Shown in pieces: positions 1-9,290 of a DNA stretch of 64,000 nt. The stretch's first letter is position 1; each line of letters opens with the position of its first letter. The notes beneath the pieces were generated by a model. The model made no database searches, had not been told where the DNA came from, and worked only from the letters and a program-made list of their open reading frames with translations. The DNA comes from Marasmius tenuissimus. Lineage: Eukaryota; Basidiomycota; Agaricomycetes; Agaricales; Marasmiaceae. A program made the translations under genes and the position numbers. Location of the stretch: the NCBI GenBank assembly GCA_029532415.1, contig JAQOTA010000001.1, positions 310,001-374,000 on the forward strand, given 5' to 3'.

Positions 1-1309
1 TGTGTTGACTGTTTCCCTATAATCAAGGTTTCACTCGCAAACCATTCCGCCGTGAGCAGGGCACTCGACGAAATGTAGATCCGATACCGAGCCACAGCGA
101 TGCTGTGTTTCCGGCGAGACTCGAGTACACAAGGATCCACGTTTGACCCGGATGTAACCAAAGGAAGCTGGCAACTTAGAAATTCTGCTTATGCGACTAG
201 ACTGGTAGTATCAACCTTGATATCTGATCCGCCCCATTGTATTTTGCCGTCAAAGTCCGATGTTTTCTCGAAAGTTCGCCGTTCCATTGACTTGTTGGCT
301 CGATCTCAACGCCAACTATCAAGCTGTGAGGTATCCTCTCACTGAAAACATTGCCGTTCCCCCAATTCAATTTGAACATGACCCTCCCGTAGAGTCCAAT
401 CAAGGCACTTGTGAAGTCTGTTCAAATTCAAAGGGTCCTGTTCACTGATGTTCTTCCTACTGATATCGTGGAAGTGATTGTGCGTGAAGTGAACCAAATG
501 AATATACTTAACTCACTACCACGACAGCGGGAGAGACTGTGCTTCGGAGATTGTAGATTTTTTCTCCGTTCCCGACTCGATTACGCGGTTTGACTGACAT
601 ATTCATTGTATCTTCCACCGGTTCTTTCTTGCTATCGATGTCTGTGTCTGATAACATGACGAAACGCGTACCGATCAAAAGACCCGTTCAAGATCAATGC
701 ACCTTGTACCTCGGGAGAAGACGGGGAATCTGGCGTCGGTGAACTTGCCTCGCATCAGGGAACACGTTATGATGGATGGTTTCTGGGGAGAAACTCATCT
801 CAACTATTGGGGCCACCTCTCGGTATCAGGGAGTATCCGTTGTTACGTTTTATTGATAAGAGCTAGCGCGCCGCGACTTCGATGCCTTGTTACCCCCCCT
901 CTCCGAAGATGTAATGGCTCATATGAATAATGTGGATACCTTTACTGTCACTGAAGCTCGTAGAGCAGCCTTCGGGTACGAGTCAGAAGATGGACTTACG
1001 CAGGAAAGTAGAGTTGCTGGTAGATCCGAGTGAATTGAACCTTCTGTATGCGACATTCAAACAATTACCTAAACCACGCAGACCCGCTCTTAGAAAGAGT
1101 GATTGAAAGCTCATCGCATCCTCAAGATACTCATCAAAGGATAGCCAGCACAGTAAACATAACCATTGCAAAACCAGCACAAACTACGGCTGCCTTTCCT
1201 TTTCGCTTTTTAGGGTTTCGACAGGCCGGAAGAAAACGAAATAACTCCATATAGTGTTGTGAGTACGCTGGCTTAAAGTCCTTTCCAATCGTACTGAATA
1301 GCCGTCTGC
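1..1309. other. Left edge, no supportable gene
   Basis: Only short frames are present (60-80 codons). The plus-strand stretch around 411-590 reads like a decayed coding exon, but I recognise no domain and it is soon closed by stops. Nothing here can be tied to the disrupted gene whose 3' end lies at 1310, apart from its presumed downstream flank. Confidence 0.4.
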
Positions 1310-1360
1310 TTAAAAAGGGTGGCCATTACGGCCAGGATCAGCCCTCCACTGTCCACAAGG

Positions 1361-1365
1361 GTCGG
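1361..1365. repeat. Target site duplication, left copy (GTCGG)
   Basis: The bases GTCGG directly precede the left LTR and recur directly after the right LTR at 8892-8896. In the intact paralogue the corresponding sequence (near 27640, opposite strand) occurs once, which confirms the duplication. Confidence 0.95.
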
Positions 1366-1893
1366 TATCACAAATCCACTACTCACCTGTTCAGATGTGG
1401 TTTTGATGATAAGGGAATAACTGATGTGAATGCAGAGAGCAGAGGAGATGTTGTCAAAGGACAGAAGACGTTCTTTAGTCTGAGGTTTATGCCTCAGACG
1501 ATCTAGCTTATATACATGGATTCTATAGGACCCCAGACACTATCTAAGACCTATGATACCTAAGCTGACTGATGCACTCGTCAGGATGAGTCTACTATGA
1601 GTCGTGATGGTGCAATCAAGGTGTAAGTATGAGTCGAGTGAGTCGTAAGAGTCAACTCGAGTGGTTGAGCTGTCCACACAGCACATGACTCGCCGTAGTC
1701 ATGGTGTGGCAGATCTAGACCTATGCGTATCCCCTTTAGTTACAGATCTATCTAGATGAGTCCAGACCGAATCTATAGAACAAGAGATCAAATATCTACT
1801 GATAAGATGTTGGATTGGATCGAATGATATGATAACCACATGGCACAGATAAGATATAGGGAGATTAGATGTAGAGAGAGAAAATCTGTGACA
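1366..1893 (-). repeat. 3' LTR of the gypsy element
   Basis: On the minus strand it runs TGTCACAG...TTTGTGATA, giving short imperfect inverted ends. It is 528 bp and appears identical to the copy at 8364-8891. The pol frame runs about 29 bases into it before its stop codon at 1865. Confidence 0.95.
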
Positions 1894-4800
1894 TTACCCC
1901 CCCTCTTGGTTCGAGCTCCGATGAGAACACATGGACTTCATTTTCGAAAAATTCATCCATTTCAATAACCCTTACTGGTCTAAGTCCAAGCTTCTTGTAC
2001 TCCTTGACTTTCTCTGGAGCGTTTTTCAAGTTGCTGGCTGGTTCCCAGGAGTCCTCATCTCGGCTTTCACCTTCCCATCTTACTAAGTAATAAGTTGTCT
2101 TTCCACGTATACGATGTTGCAGGATTCTGTCAACCACCCATTCTAGGTGACCCTTCACCACAATTGGTTCAGGTACAGGTGGCTTTTGTCCAACGATAGT
2201 GGGTTCGTTATATGTGGCAAGCTTGCTGGCATGAAAAACAGGATGATATGCTCGGAATTTCGATGGCATCTGAAGTTTAAAGGTAACCGGTGACAACTTT
2301 TCAATAATTGTGAAAGGTCCCTCGTATCTCGGATTGAGTGCCCGTTCCTTGTCCTGATAATCTTTCAGATTCAGTAGTACTTTATCTCCAACTTTGAAGG
2401 GAACATTTTGAACCCCCTGGTCGTAGTACCACTTCATCCTTTCAGCTGCGAGCTTCAGGGCTGCTTTCGCTTGCTCCTGAGCATCAAGTCGTTGATGAAA
2501 AATGTCGTTAAGGTCGTTGTTCTTTGAAAGCTCTTTGGCCAACGTTGGTCCAGCTCGTAAGTGTCGACCATACTCCAAGAAGAAAGGACTTGACTTTGTC
2601 CCTTCATGTGCTGCGTTGTTGTAAGCGAATTCTGCCACATTTAGCAGTAGCGACCAATCATCAAGATTGTAGTCAACGTAGCACCGGAGATATTGTTCCA
2701 GACTTTGATTCACTCGTTCTGTTTGTCCATCTGTTTGTGGATGATAAGATGTCGACATCGTTGATTTAATTCCAAGGAGTTTGCACCATTCTTGGAATAT
2801 TTCAGCAGCGAACTGTGTTCCTCTATCCGAAATGATCTGATATGGAAGTCCATGCAGAGGGTAGATTCTGTCATACAGTAACCTTGCAAGGTCCTTTGCA
2901 GAGAAGTTATTCGTGATAGGGAAGAAGTGAGCCCGCTTGGTGAGTCGATCAACCACAACACAGATTGCATTGTATTCGAGCGAAGGTGGTAGCTGGGTAA
3001 TAAGGTCAATGGAGATAATCTCCCAAGGTCCGTTAGGGACCTCATTTGGCTGTAATGGTCCAAATGGCTGTTCAGGGCGATTCTTGCTACGCTGGCAAGT
3101 ATCACAACCTGTGACATATTTCTTCACAAAGACTGACATGCCAGGCCACCAATAGTTACGAGTTACTAGTTCGTAAGTCTTCCATCTACCAGGGTGTCCG
3201 GCAGAGGTGATATCGTGGTGGATTTGAACAACTCGTCGTCGTAAGTGGTCGTCTGTGCTTCTGGGAATGTAAACTTTTCCTCGATAGAGTAGAAGTCCAT
3301 TCTCGAAGTTCCAATCTTCCAGAGATTTCTTGAATTCTCGTGGTCCTGATTCCAGAAGTGACTTATAGTCCTTTGTAAGTTCATCTGATAGCAATGCTTC
3401 TTTGACCTCTCTTAGGATTTGATCGTCGTCTACAGGCGATTCATGAGTAGCCTCGAGCGCCTGAATGGCAAAAAATTCAGGTTTGAGCAAAATTTGATCG
3501 CGATTATCGAGGTTTACCCCCTCCTCATGATCTGGCCTCCTGGACAGAGGGTCTTCTGCTTGCATTGTTTTACCAGGTTTATGGTGTAGGGAATAGTTAA
3601 AGCGTGTGAGGTACAGAGCCCATCTCGCTTGCCTCCTTGTTAATTTCTGGGCTGATTTGAAGTATGTCAGATTCTGATGATCCGACCAAATCTCGAATTT
3701 TTCCGGATGTCCTTCCAGATAATGCCTATATTCTTCCAATGCGCGAATTATTGCAAGTAGCTCTTTGTCATAGATCTCATAATTACGTTCATGTATATCA
3801 AGAGATTTTGAATAGAACGCAACTGGATGCCAGAGTTGATCTGCTGGGTCCAGTTGAGATAAGACAGCGCCAATGGCGAAGTCGCTAGCATCGGTAGAAA
3901 GGCGGAATGGACTTGTGTCATCTGGAATTCGAAGTATGGGAGCTGAAGTAAAGGCCTTTTTCAGAGCCTCAAAAGCATTCTTTTGATCTTCGCCCCATGC
4001 CCAAGGTTGTTCCTTCTTGGTAAGAGTGGTGAGTGGTTTCGCAATCTTCGCAAAATCTTTGATGAATCTACGATAGAAGTTTGCGAATCCCAGGAAAGCT
4101 TGCACATGCTTTACTTTCGCAGGTATTGGCCACTCTTGAACTCCTGAAAGTTTCTTCGGATCCATCGCAACGTGTCCCTTCGAGATGATCATACCAAGAT
4201 AATCAATTTGATCCTTCTCAAAGAAGCACTTCTCCGCTTTAGCGTAGAGATCGTTATCTCGAAGCCTTTTCAGAACTTCTTGAACGATTTTGCGATGTTC
4301 TTCTAAGTCGTTTCCAAAGATAAGAATGTCGTCTAAGTACACCATAACTTTGCCATCCCGGATAAGATCTCCCAAGATGTCATTCATCATCGACTGAAAT
4401 GTCGCTGGTGCATTTGAAAACCCAAAGTACATAACCGTAGCCTCAAATAATCCTCGTTTTGTTATGAATGCTGTCTTCCACTCATCACCTTCACGAATGC
4501 GGACGTTATTATATCCCCATCGTAGATCGATCTTGGTGAAAATTGATGCTTGGCTAAGCGAATCAATTAGATCTGAGATCCGTGGAATTGGATAGCGATT
4601 CTTCACAGTTACGGAGTTGAGGGTACGATAGTCCATTACAGGTCTAAGACTTCCATCATGTTTTTTGACAAAGAAGAAAGGTGCGGCTACAGGACTTTTT
4701 GAAGGTCTAATGTAACCCTTTCGGAGTTCCTCATCAATCCACTCATCCAAAGAGTTTCGTTCTTTTGGAGATAGCGGGTATAGTTTGGATGGTTTGGGAA

Positions 4801-5704
4801 GTGTTGAGTCTTCCACAAACTCAATTGGATGGTCGTATGCCTTACGTTCCGGCATCCGCTCTGACTTTCTCTTGGAAAAGACGTCGCCATAGGGATGTAA
4901 CCATTTTGGCACATGGGACTTCCAATTTCTGGTGTCCTCATCTGATCCGTCGAGATCCTCGTCCAAGTCATCTTCGAACATGGACGCAATAACTTTTGCT
5001 TGTTCACGGTCATCCGGGTCTTCAATATCTACCCAGTTGATGTAAGGATTGTCGGAGTCTTCCTCTCCTAAACTGTCCAGTGAGTCATCCCACGGCAATC
5101 CTGAATCGAGTTCGAGTTCTTCGGTTCCAGCCTCGAAATCTGGTGTTTTACGGACTCTAGTGGCGCATGTATCTGGACACCTGGAGAACTTCCATTCACC
5201 TTTACGCCAGTCTATTTCTGGGTTGTGCTTGTATAGATAAGAGTAGCCAATCATCATTTCCTTGTCCCCAAGCTGGGTGACGAAAAGGTAATGTGTGGTC
5301 TTATGGGTCCCAATTTGCACATAGGCGCGGACATATTCCCTTATTTGTCCTGAAATATTGAAAGTTCCATCCGCATTTTTAACTTCATACGGAGTTGCCA
5401 GTTTATTTGTTACCAGGTGATTTCTTTCAACGAATGATTTATCGATGAAATTCGTTGTGGCACCAGAATCAACTAGAGCCTCGGTCTGCACTTTATATCC
5501 GTATACCCAAAGTGTAACTGGAATTCTAAAAGAAAAAGTCTTGTTGCGAGCAATATTTACTGTACAAGATTCCAGTCCTACTTCTACTGAGTCCTGCTCA
5601 GTGCCGAACGAGGGTACACTACTCCCTGACTGTAGATCACAGACGTTATCCTCTACAGTCCTTCGGGAAAATCCACATTGGATCGTCGAATTGCCTTCTT
5701 CCCT
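1865..5704 (-). CDS. pol: Pol polyprotein: protease-RT-RNase H-integrase-chromodomain
   Basis: The frame opens at 5704 and runs to a stop at 1865. Numbering from the GTG at 5491 (1,208 residues): aspartic protease DSGATTNF at about 8-15, reverse transcriptase with YLDD at 385-388, RNase H TDAS near 533, and an integrase HHCC zinc finger at about 758-799. The integrase catalytic residues are D829, D889 and E925 (D-59-D-35-E), and a chromodomain with VRWEG..DSWEP lies at about 1115-1165. The protein copies the RNA into DNA and integrates it; the chromodomain probably steers insertion to marked histones. Part of the protease lies upstream of residue 1, in the stretch overlapping gag, so expression probably depends on a minus-one shift from gag. 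No internal stop was seen. Confidence 0.95.
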   Translation of the reverse strand, partial: REEGNSTIQCGFSRRTVEDNVCDLQSGSSVPSFGTEQDSVEVGLESCTVNIARNKTFSFRIPVTLWVYGYKVQTEALVDSGATTNFIDKSFVERNHLVTNKLATPYEVKNADGTFNISGQIREYVRAYVQIGTHKTTHYLFVTQLGDKEMMIGYSYLYKHNPEIDWRKGEWKFSRCPDTCATRVRKTPDFEAGTEELELDSGLPWDDSLDSLGEEDSDNPYINWVDIEDPDDREQAKVIASMFEDDLDEDLDGSDEDTRNWKSHVPKWLHPYGDVFSKRKSERMPERKAYDHPIEFVEDSTLPKPSKLYPLSPKERNSLDEWIDEELRKGYIRPSKSPVAAPFFFVKKHDGSLRPVMDYRTLNSVTVKNRYPIPRISDLIDSLSQASIFTKIDLRWGYNNVRIREGDEWKTAFITKRGLFEATVMYFGFSNAPATFQSMMNDILGDLIRDGKVMVYLDDILIFGNDLEEHRKIVQEVLKRLRDNDLYAKAEKCFFEKDQIDYLGMIISKGHVAMDPKKLSGVQEWPIPAKVKHVQAFLGFANFYRRFIKDFAKIAKPLTTLTKKEQPWAWGEDQKNAFEALKKAFTSAPILRIPDDTSPFRLSTDASDFAIGAVLSQLDPADQLWHPVAFYSKSLDIHERNYEIYDKELLAIIRALEEYRHYLEGHPEKFEIWSDHQNLTYFKSAQKLTRRQARWALYLTRFNYSLHHKPGKTMQAEDPLSRRPDHEEGVNLDNRDQILLKPEFFAIQALEATHESPVDDDQILREVKEALLSDELTKDYKSLLESGPREFKKSLEDWNFENGLLLYRGKVYIPRSTDDHLRRRVVQIHHDITSAGHPGRWKTYELVTRNYWWPGMSVFVKKYVTGCDTCQRSKNRPEQPFGPLQPNEVPNGPWEIISIDLITQLPPSLEYNAICVVVDRLTKRAHFFPITNNFSAKDLARLLYDRIYPLHGLPYQIISDRGTQFAAEIFQEWCKLLGIKSTMSTSYHPQTDGQTERVNQSLEQYLRCYVDYNLDDWSLLLNVAEFAYNNAAHEGTKSSPFFLEYGRHLRAGPTLAKELSKNNDLNDIFHQRLDAQEQAKAALKLAAERMKWYYDQGVQNVPFKVGDKVLLNLKDYQDKERALNPRYEGPFTIIEKLSPVTFKLQMPSKFRAYHPVFHASKLATYNEPTIVGQKPPVPEPIVVKGHLEWVVDRILQHRIRGKTTYYLVRWEGESRDEDSWEPASNLKNAPEKVKEYKKLGLRPVRVIEMDEFFENEVHVFSSELEPRGGVMSQIFSLYI
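1894..1907 (-). promoter_or_regulatory. Polypurine tract for plus-strand priming
   Basis: On the minus strand the sequence AAGAGGGGGGGTAA lies immediately upstream of the 3' LTR, the expected position and composition of a polypurine tract. It overlaps the end of the pol reading frame. Confidence 0.8.
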
Positions 5705-7194
5705 TTACCGGTTGGTTGAGAAGGTCCCGCCTGCACTCCATCGACTTGTGCAGTTGTCCCCATTTCGGAAGACTCGGTTTCGACTATTTCCTGGATACTC
5801 GCAGAGTTGATGTTGACTTCGGATGGGGCATCCGAGGTGTCAATATCATATTCTTTGGCCATTTCCATTAGCCGTTGGTAGAAGGTTTTGCCGGAGGCTG
5901 TACCTTTACCAGAGTTTCCGTTCTTGTTGCCTTGACCTGATGTTGAAGGATTTGACGTTGAAGCTCTTGGAGCAGGTCGTTTGTGCTCATTCCCAGGCTT
6001 TTCGTAACAATCATTGGTATTATGTGTTTTCGATTTAGCCTTGAAGCCTTTACCAGAGCAGATCTGACACAGTTTCTGCTTGGCATCTTGGGAATTTGCG
6101 TGTTTCGCCTTGACCTTCTTTGCCGAGTCTATATCCATCGCATCAGGGTCAGACTTCTTATTATTGCCATTGCCTGTGTTACTGCTACCGCCAGTAGCAA
6201 AAACGTCCCTTGTCGACTTTTCCGGGTGAAGGAACTTATACGTCTTGATCAGAAGCTCGAGATAAGCATCCCATTTCTTAGGAATCTGGTTGTTAACCTC
6301 ATAAGGAACCATCACACTACGCAGGTCCTTGGGTATAACCTCTCTGAGCTTATCTATGAAAAGATTATCGTCCTCATATCCGACCACGCGGGCAAGAGTT
6401 CGATACTGTTCGGCATATTTGATAAAGTCCTTGTGCGCCAAGGTTTCGTTCTTCCAGAGGGCAGTAAGCGCCTTCTTGTAGCTTTCTATATCATCTTTCT
6501 CTCCATAGATGGCAAGTTCGTTAACGAATTCTTGGAAAGTACCCAAGTCTTCGCCTGCAGTAAGCTTATCGAAGTACTTCTGCAGGTACGTTGCAGCAGC
6601 ACCTCGTACACGGGTAAGAGCCGTGACGATTTGATGCTTGTCGGTAATGATTCCATAATGCGAGTTGTACAAACTGAGTTGATTTACCCAGTCCTTCAAG
6701 TTCACTTTCGAATCTGATCCAGAAAATGTTGGTGGTTCTGGGATTTTGAATCCAGCTTTTCCACCACCACCACCGGTTGCATTATCGACTGACAAGGCAT
6801 TGAATTGGTCCCGGTAGTGCTGTATTTGTTCTTTCATGGATTCCATAACCGCAGTTTGCATCTGCGTCATGAGTTTCAGATCGTTGATTTGTGACTGAAG
6901 TACAAAGGTGTTGTTGTATGCTCCACTCAGTTCAGGATTGAATTGATCTTTGATTGCTACGACATGATTGTCAACAACCCTTTTCATCCTGTTTACTGCA
7001 TCTCCATGGGCATTTCGAATCAATTGACTAAGTTGGGTCATTTGTTCATTGGTGAGACCCATTACATTTTGATCAAAATGTGCAACAAGCAGCTGGTTCC
7101 ACTCGTCAATAGTTGGCCACTGGACTTCAGGAAATTCAGGTTCCCAAGCCTCATGTTCTGACAAGTTTGCAATTGGTGCGGGTGTTGTTGACAT
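5653..7194 (-). CDS. gag: Gag structural protein of the gypsy element
   Basis: This 513-residue protein precedes pol. It has an acidic N-terminus, a central gag-like helical region (about residues 160-330, including WKNETLAHKDFIKYAEQYRT) and a basic, low-complexity C-terminal third. The nucleocapsid motif is unusual: C-Q-I-C is followed by eleven residues before H and then four before C (CX2CX11HX4C), instead of the standard CX2CX4HX4C. The pol frame overlaps the last ~52 bases of gag in the minus-one frame. TTTTCCC in the overlap is a possible but non-canonical slip site. The role is packaging of element RNA into particles; host virus-like entry functions are absent. Confidence 0.92.
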   Translation of the reverse strand: MSTTPAPIANLSEHEAWEPEFPEVQWPTIDEWNQLLVAHFDQNVMGLTNEQMTQLSQLIRNAHGDAVNRMKRVVDNHVVAIKDQFNPELSGAYNNTFVLQSQINDLKLMTQMQTAVMESMKEQIQHYRDQFNALSVDNATGGGGGKAGFKIPEPPTFSGSDSKVNLKDWVNQLSLYNSHYGIITDKHQIVTALTRVRGAAATYLQKYFDKLTAGEDLGTFQEFVNELAIYGEKDDIESYKKALTALWKNETLAHKDFIKYAEQYRTLARVVGYEDDNLFIDKLREVIPKDLRSVMVPYEVNNQIPKKWDAYLELLIKTYKFLHPEKSTRDVFATGGSSNTGNGNNKKSDPDAMDIDSAKKVKAKHANSQDAKQKLCQICSGKGFKAKSKTHNTNDCYEKPGNEHKRPAPRASTSNPSTSGQGNKNGNSGKGTASGKTFYQRLMEMAKEYDIDTSDAPSEVNINSASIQEIVETESSEMGTTAQVDGVQAGPSQPTGKGKKAIRRSNVDFPEGL

Positions 7195-7278
7195 TGCTGT
7201 TCAGATGTATTAACGAATTGTTCCATCGTAAATATGAAGAGAAGAAAGAAAGACTGCCAAGCCGTTATGCCAAGTATA

Positions 7279-7899
7279 TTATACATCAGGGAATATTACA
7301 TCGAGATTGTCGATTTCTTGACAAATCTCTACAAGTCTATCCTTTAAGTCATGTAAGGAAACCTTCTTAAACATTTTAATAGCTCCCTTCAACTGTCTCC
7401 ATTGGGTATTGGACATCTTGTGCCCCAATTCCTCTGTCTTATCAATCCCATGATAAAAATCCTGAAGTCTATCATACTTCTCCCATACCCTATTCGCAAG
7501 ATCCACGGGTATCCTCATCGGAGGACCTCCCAATTTGGCTTGAGATTCCTCAAACGATAATTCATGGAAAATTCTATCCATGCGCTTAATACAAGCGGCA
7601 AGGAGAGGTTGATATTCGGGAATTCGTCGGAGGTTCTTCGTGCGTCGGAAGTGGAGATGGTTAGGAATGGGTTCAGGAATCTGATATTCGATTCGTTCAA
7701 GAAGAGATAGAGGATTGACTGGTGGAGGTGGAGATGAGAGGCGTTGGAGGAGAGTTCTTCGCTTTTCCAAGCCCATACGAGCAAGTAAGCTAAGACGTTG
7801 AGTGTGCTCACGAGCCTCCTGTTGAAGCTGAAGAGTTTCGGTTGTCGAACGTTTGTTGACAGGTGTGATAAACTGATGGTTCTTGGCTACTTTCGGCAT
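7279..7899 (-). CDS. Extra ORF between 5' LTR and gag (ORF0), unknown function
   Basis: An open frame of 206 codons from the methionine at 7899 (MPKVAKNHQFITPVNKRS) lies wholly between the 5' LTR and gag, ending 84 bases before the gag start. The frame stays open upstream to 8169 without strong coding character. The protein is charged and probably helical (many E, K, R and L), has a proline run SPPPPVNP, and ends in KDRLVEICQEIDNLDVIFPDV-like acidic helix. I recognise no domain. A standard gypsy element has no protein here, so it may be a regulatory ORF, a captured host fragment or a split N-terminal part of gag. Length and openness argue for selection, but chance cannot be excluded. Confidence 0.6.
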   Translation of the reverse strand: MPKVAKNHQFITPVNKRSTTETLQLQQEAREHTQRLSLLARMGLEKRRTLLQRLSSPPPPVNPLSLLERIEYQIPEPIPNHLHFRRTKNLRRIPEYQPLLAACIKRMDRIFHELSFEESQAKLGGPPMRIPVDLANRVWEKYDRLQDFYHGIDKTEELGHKMSNTQWRQLKGAIKMFKKVSLHDLKDRLVEICQEIDNLDVIFPDV

Positions 7900-8350
7900 A
7901 ACTATGGCAAAATGGCATAAGTACAACATATCCCTTTTCAGAAGACATGGTACAAGAAAAGAAAAACCGTATACGGCCATGCATGTTGTCTCGGGGAAAG
8001 GGAAATCGGATCCTAGCACTGTCCACAGCACTACAAGAGGTGAAACATGTTTACACACGTCCTCAACTCGCAAGACCAGCTGGCCGTCACTTTCGCGGAC
8101 CACCACCGAAGTGGTTTCTGACCTCTTTGCATAATGCAGCGAGTACCCCTTACGCCTAGGGTCCGGCAATTGTCCGTCAGCATGCAGACATTAAAAGTCC
8201 ACTCCCACAAGGGGATGCCTTCCGACTAGACACACCAGCCTTTTCAGAACCGATGGCCATATCCCCCAGATCCATATGAGCCCCCAGAACCCTCAGAGAC
8301 ATAATGACATGACCTGTAAACAGAAATTACTGCAGAGCAGCAACGAAGCA

Positions 8351-8361
8351 AGACTAAAGAA
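8351..8361 (-). promoter_or_regulatory. Primer-binding site, probably self-primed
   Basis: Two bases inside the 5' LTR, the minus strand carries TTCTTTAGTCT, with no TGG start as expected for a tRNA primer. The exact complement AGACTAAAGAA lies within the LTR (8469-8479), about 35 bases downstream of a TATA box, where the transcript should begin. This is the arrangement of Tf1/sushi-type self-priming elements. Confidence 0.65.
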
Positions 8362-8363
8362 AC

Positions 8364-8891
8364 TATCACAAATCCACTACTCACCTGTTCAGATGTGGTT
8401 TTGATGATAAGGGAATAACTGATGTGAATGCAGAGAGCAGAGGAGATGTTGTCAAAGGACAGAAGACGTTCTTTAGTCTGAGGTTTATGCCTCAGACGAT
8501 CTAGCTTATATACATGGATTCTATAGGACCCCAGACACTATCTAAGACCTATGATACCTAAGCTGACTGATGCACTCGTCAGGATGAGTCTACTATGAGT
8601 CGTGATGGTGCAATCAAGGTGTAAGTATGAGTCGAGTGAGTCGTAAGAGTCAACTCGAGTGGTTGAGCTGTCCACACAGCACATGACTCGCCGTAGTCAT
8701 GGTGTGGCAGATCTAGACCTATGCGTATCCCCTTTAGTTACAGATCTATCTAGATGAGTCCAGACCGAATCTATAGAACAAGAGATCAAATATCTACTGA
8801 TAAGATGTTGGATTGGATCGAATGATATGATAACCACATGGCACAGATAAGATATAGGGAGATTAGATGTAGAGAGAGAAAATCTGTGACA
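8364..8891 (-). repeat. 5' LTR of the gypsy element
   Basis: This 528-bp LTR reads the same as that at 1366-1893. On the minus strand it has a TATA-like TATATAAG (8505-8512) and a perfect 8-bp stem with a 6-base loop (GTCTGAGG / CCTCAGAC, 8476-8497) at the presumed transcription start. It is followed by the target duplication at 8892-8896. Confidence 0.95.
8505..8512 (-). promoter_or_regulatory. LTR TATA box
   Basis: TATATAAG on the minus strand, about 27-35 bases upstream of the hairpin and the self-priming sequence, fits the core promoter that makes genomic RNA of the element. The same box occurs in the other LTR. Confidence 0.6.
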
Positions 8892-9071
8892 GTCGGTCAT
8901 AACACCACCCTGTAAAATCAACTTCAATTGTCGGTCGAGTTCTCGGAGAAACTGGAGAATGTCGACTGACCTGTTTACCGTTCACACCACCAGTGTTACA
9001 CCTGCCTACGGGAAGACGAAGCAGACGGTTGCCGTTACCGTTGATGGTGAAGGAGCACCTGAAGTGTAAGG

Positions 9072-9290
9072 CGGCTATATCCGCCTGAGTCGATCTCACT
9101 GTGCCTCAGAGCCCTTGATATACAACAATTCCGTTCTATAGCGGAGAGACGAGCTGTACGGGTATGCTATAAGGCGATGGTGCAAGAAAAAAGACTAAAA
9201 AATCAGATAATAGCCCACAGGGCTTATAAGGGCCGGATCCATATGGGACCGTGGATCCGCCATTCGTCGGTCCGGATGACCCCCTCACAT
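9072..9290. repeat. Probable small insertion inside intron 3 of disrupted gene copy 1
   Basis: Intron 3 of copy 1 is about 280 bp, against about 60 bp in copy 2. The extra sequence contains the near-palindromes GGCGGCTATATCCGCC at one end and GGATCCATATGGGACC...GGATCC at the other. It may be a miniature element, but I could not find terminal inverted repeats or a target duplication. Confidence 0.35.

Larger units (their letters stand above)
1366..8891 (-). mobile_element. Full-length Ty3/gypsy chromovirus
   Basis: This is a complete 7,526-bp LTR retrotransposon on the minus strand. It has two 528-bp LTRs, a 5-bp target duplication GTCGG (1361-1365 and 8892-8896), a primer-binding site, an extra upstream ORF, gag, pol and a polypurine tract. 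Pol order is protease, reverse transcriptase, RNase H, integrase, chromodomain, which is diagnostic of chromoviruses. The main frames are open and I saw no difference between the LTRs, so the insertion looks recent and may still be competent. It interrupts the last exon of a secreted-protein gene. Confidence 0.95.

Noticed and set aside
2710..3117. 135-codon minus frame inside pol
   Set aside because: It is a shifted frame of the integrase region, with no independent signal.
5983..6717. 244-codon plus-strand frame
   Set aside because: It is exactly antisense to the well-supported gag gene; its hydrophobic composition is what reverse-complement coding produces.
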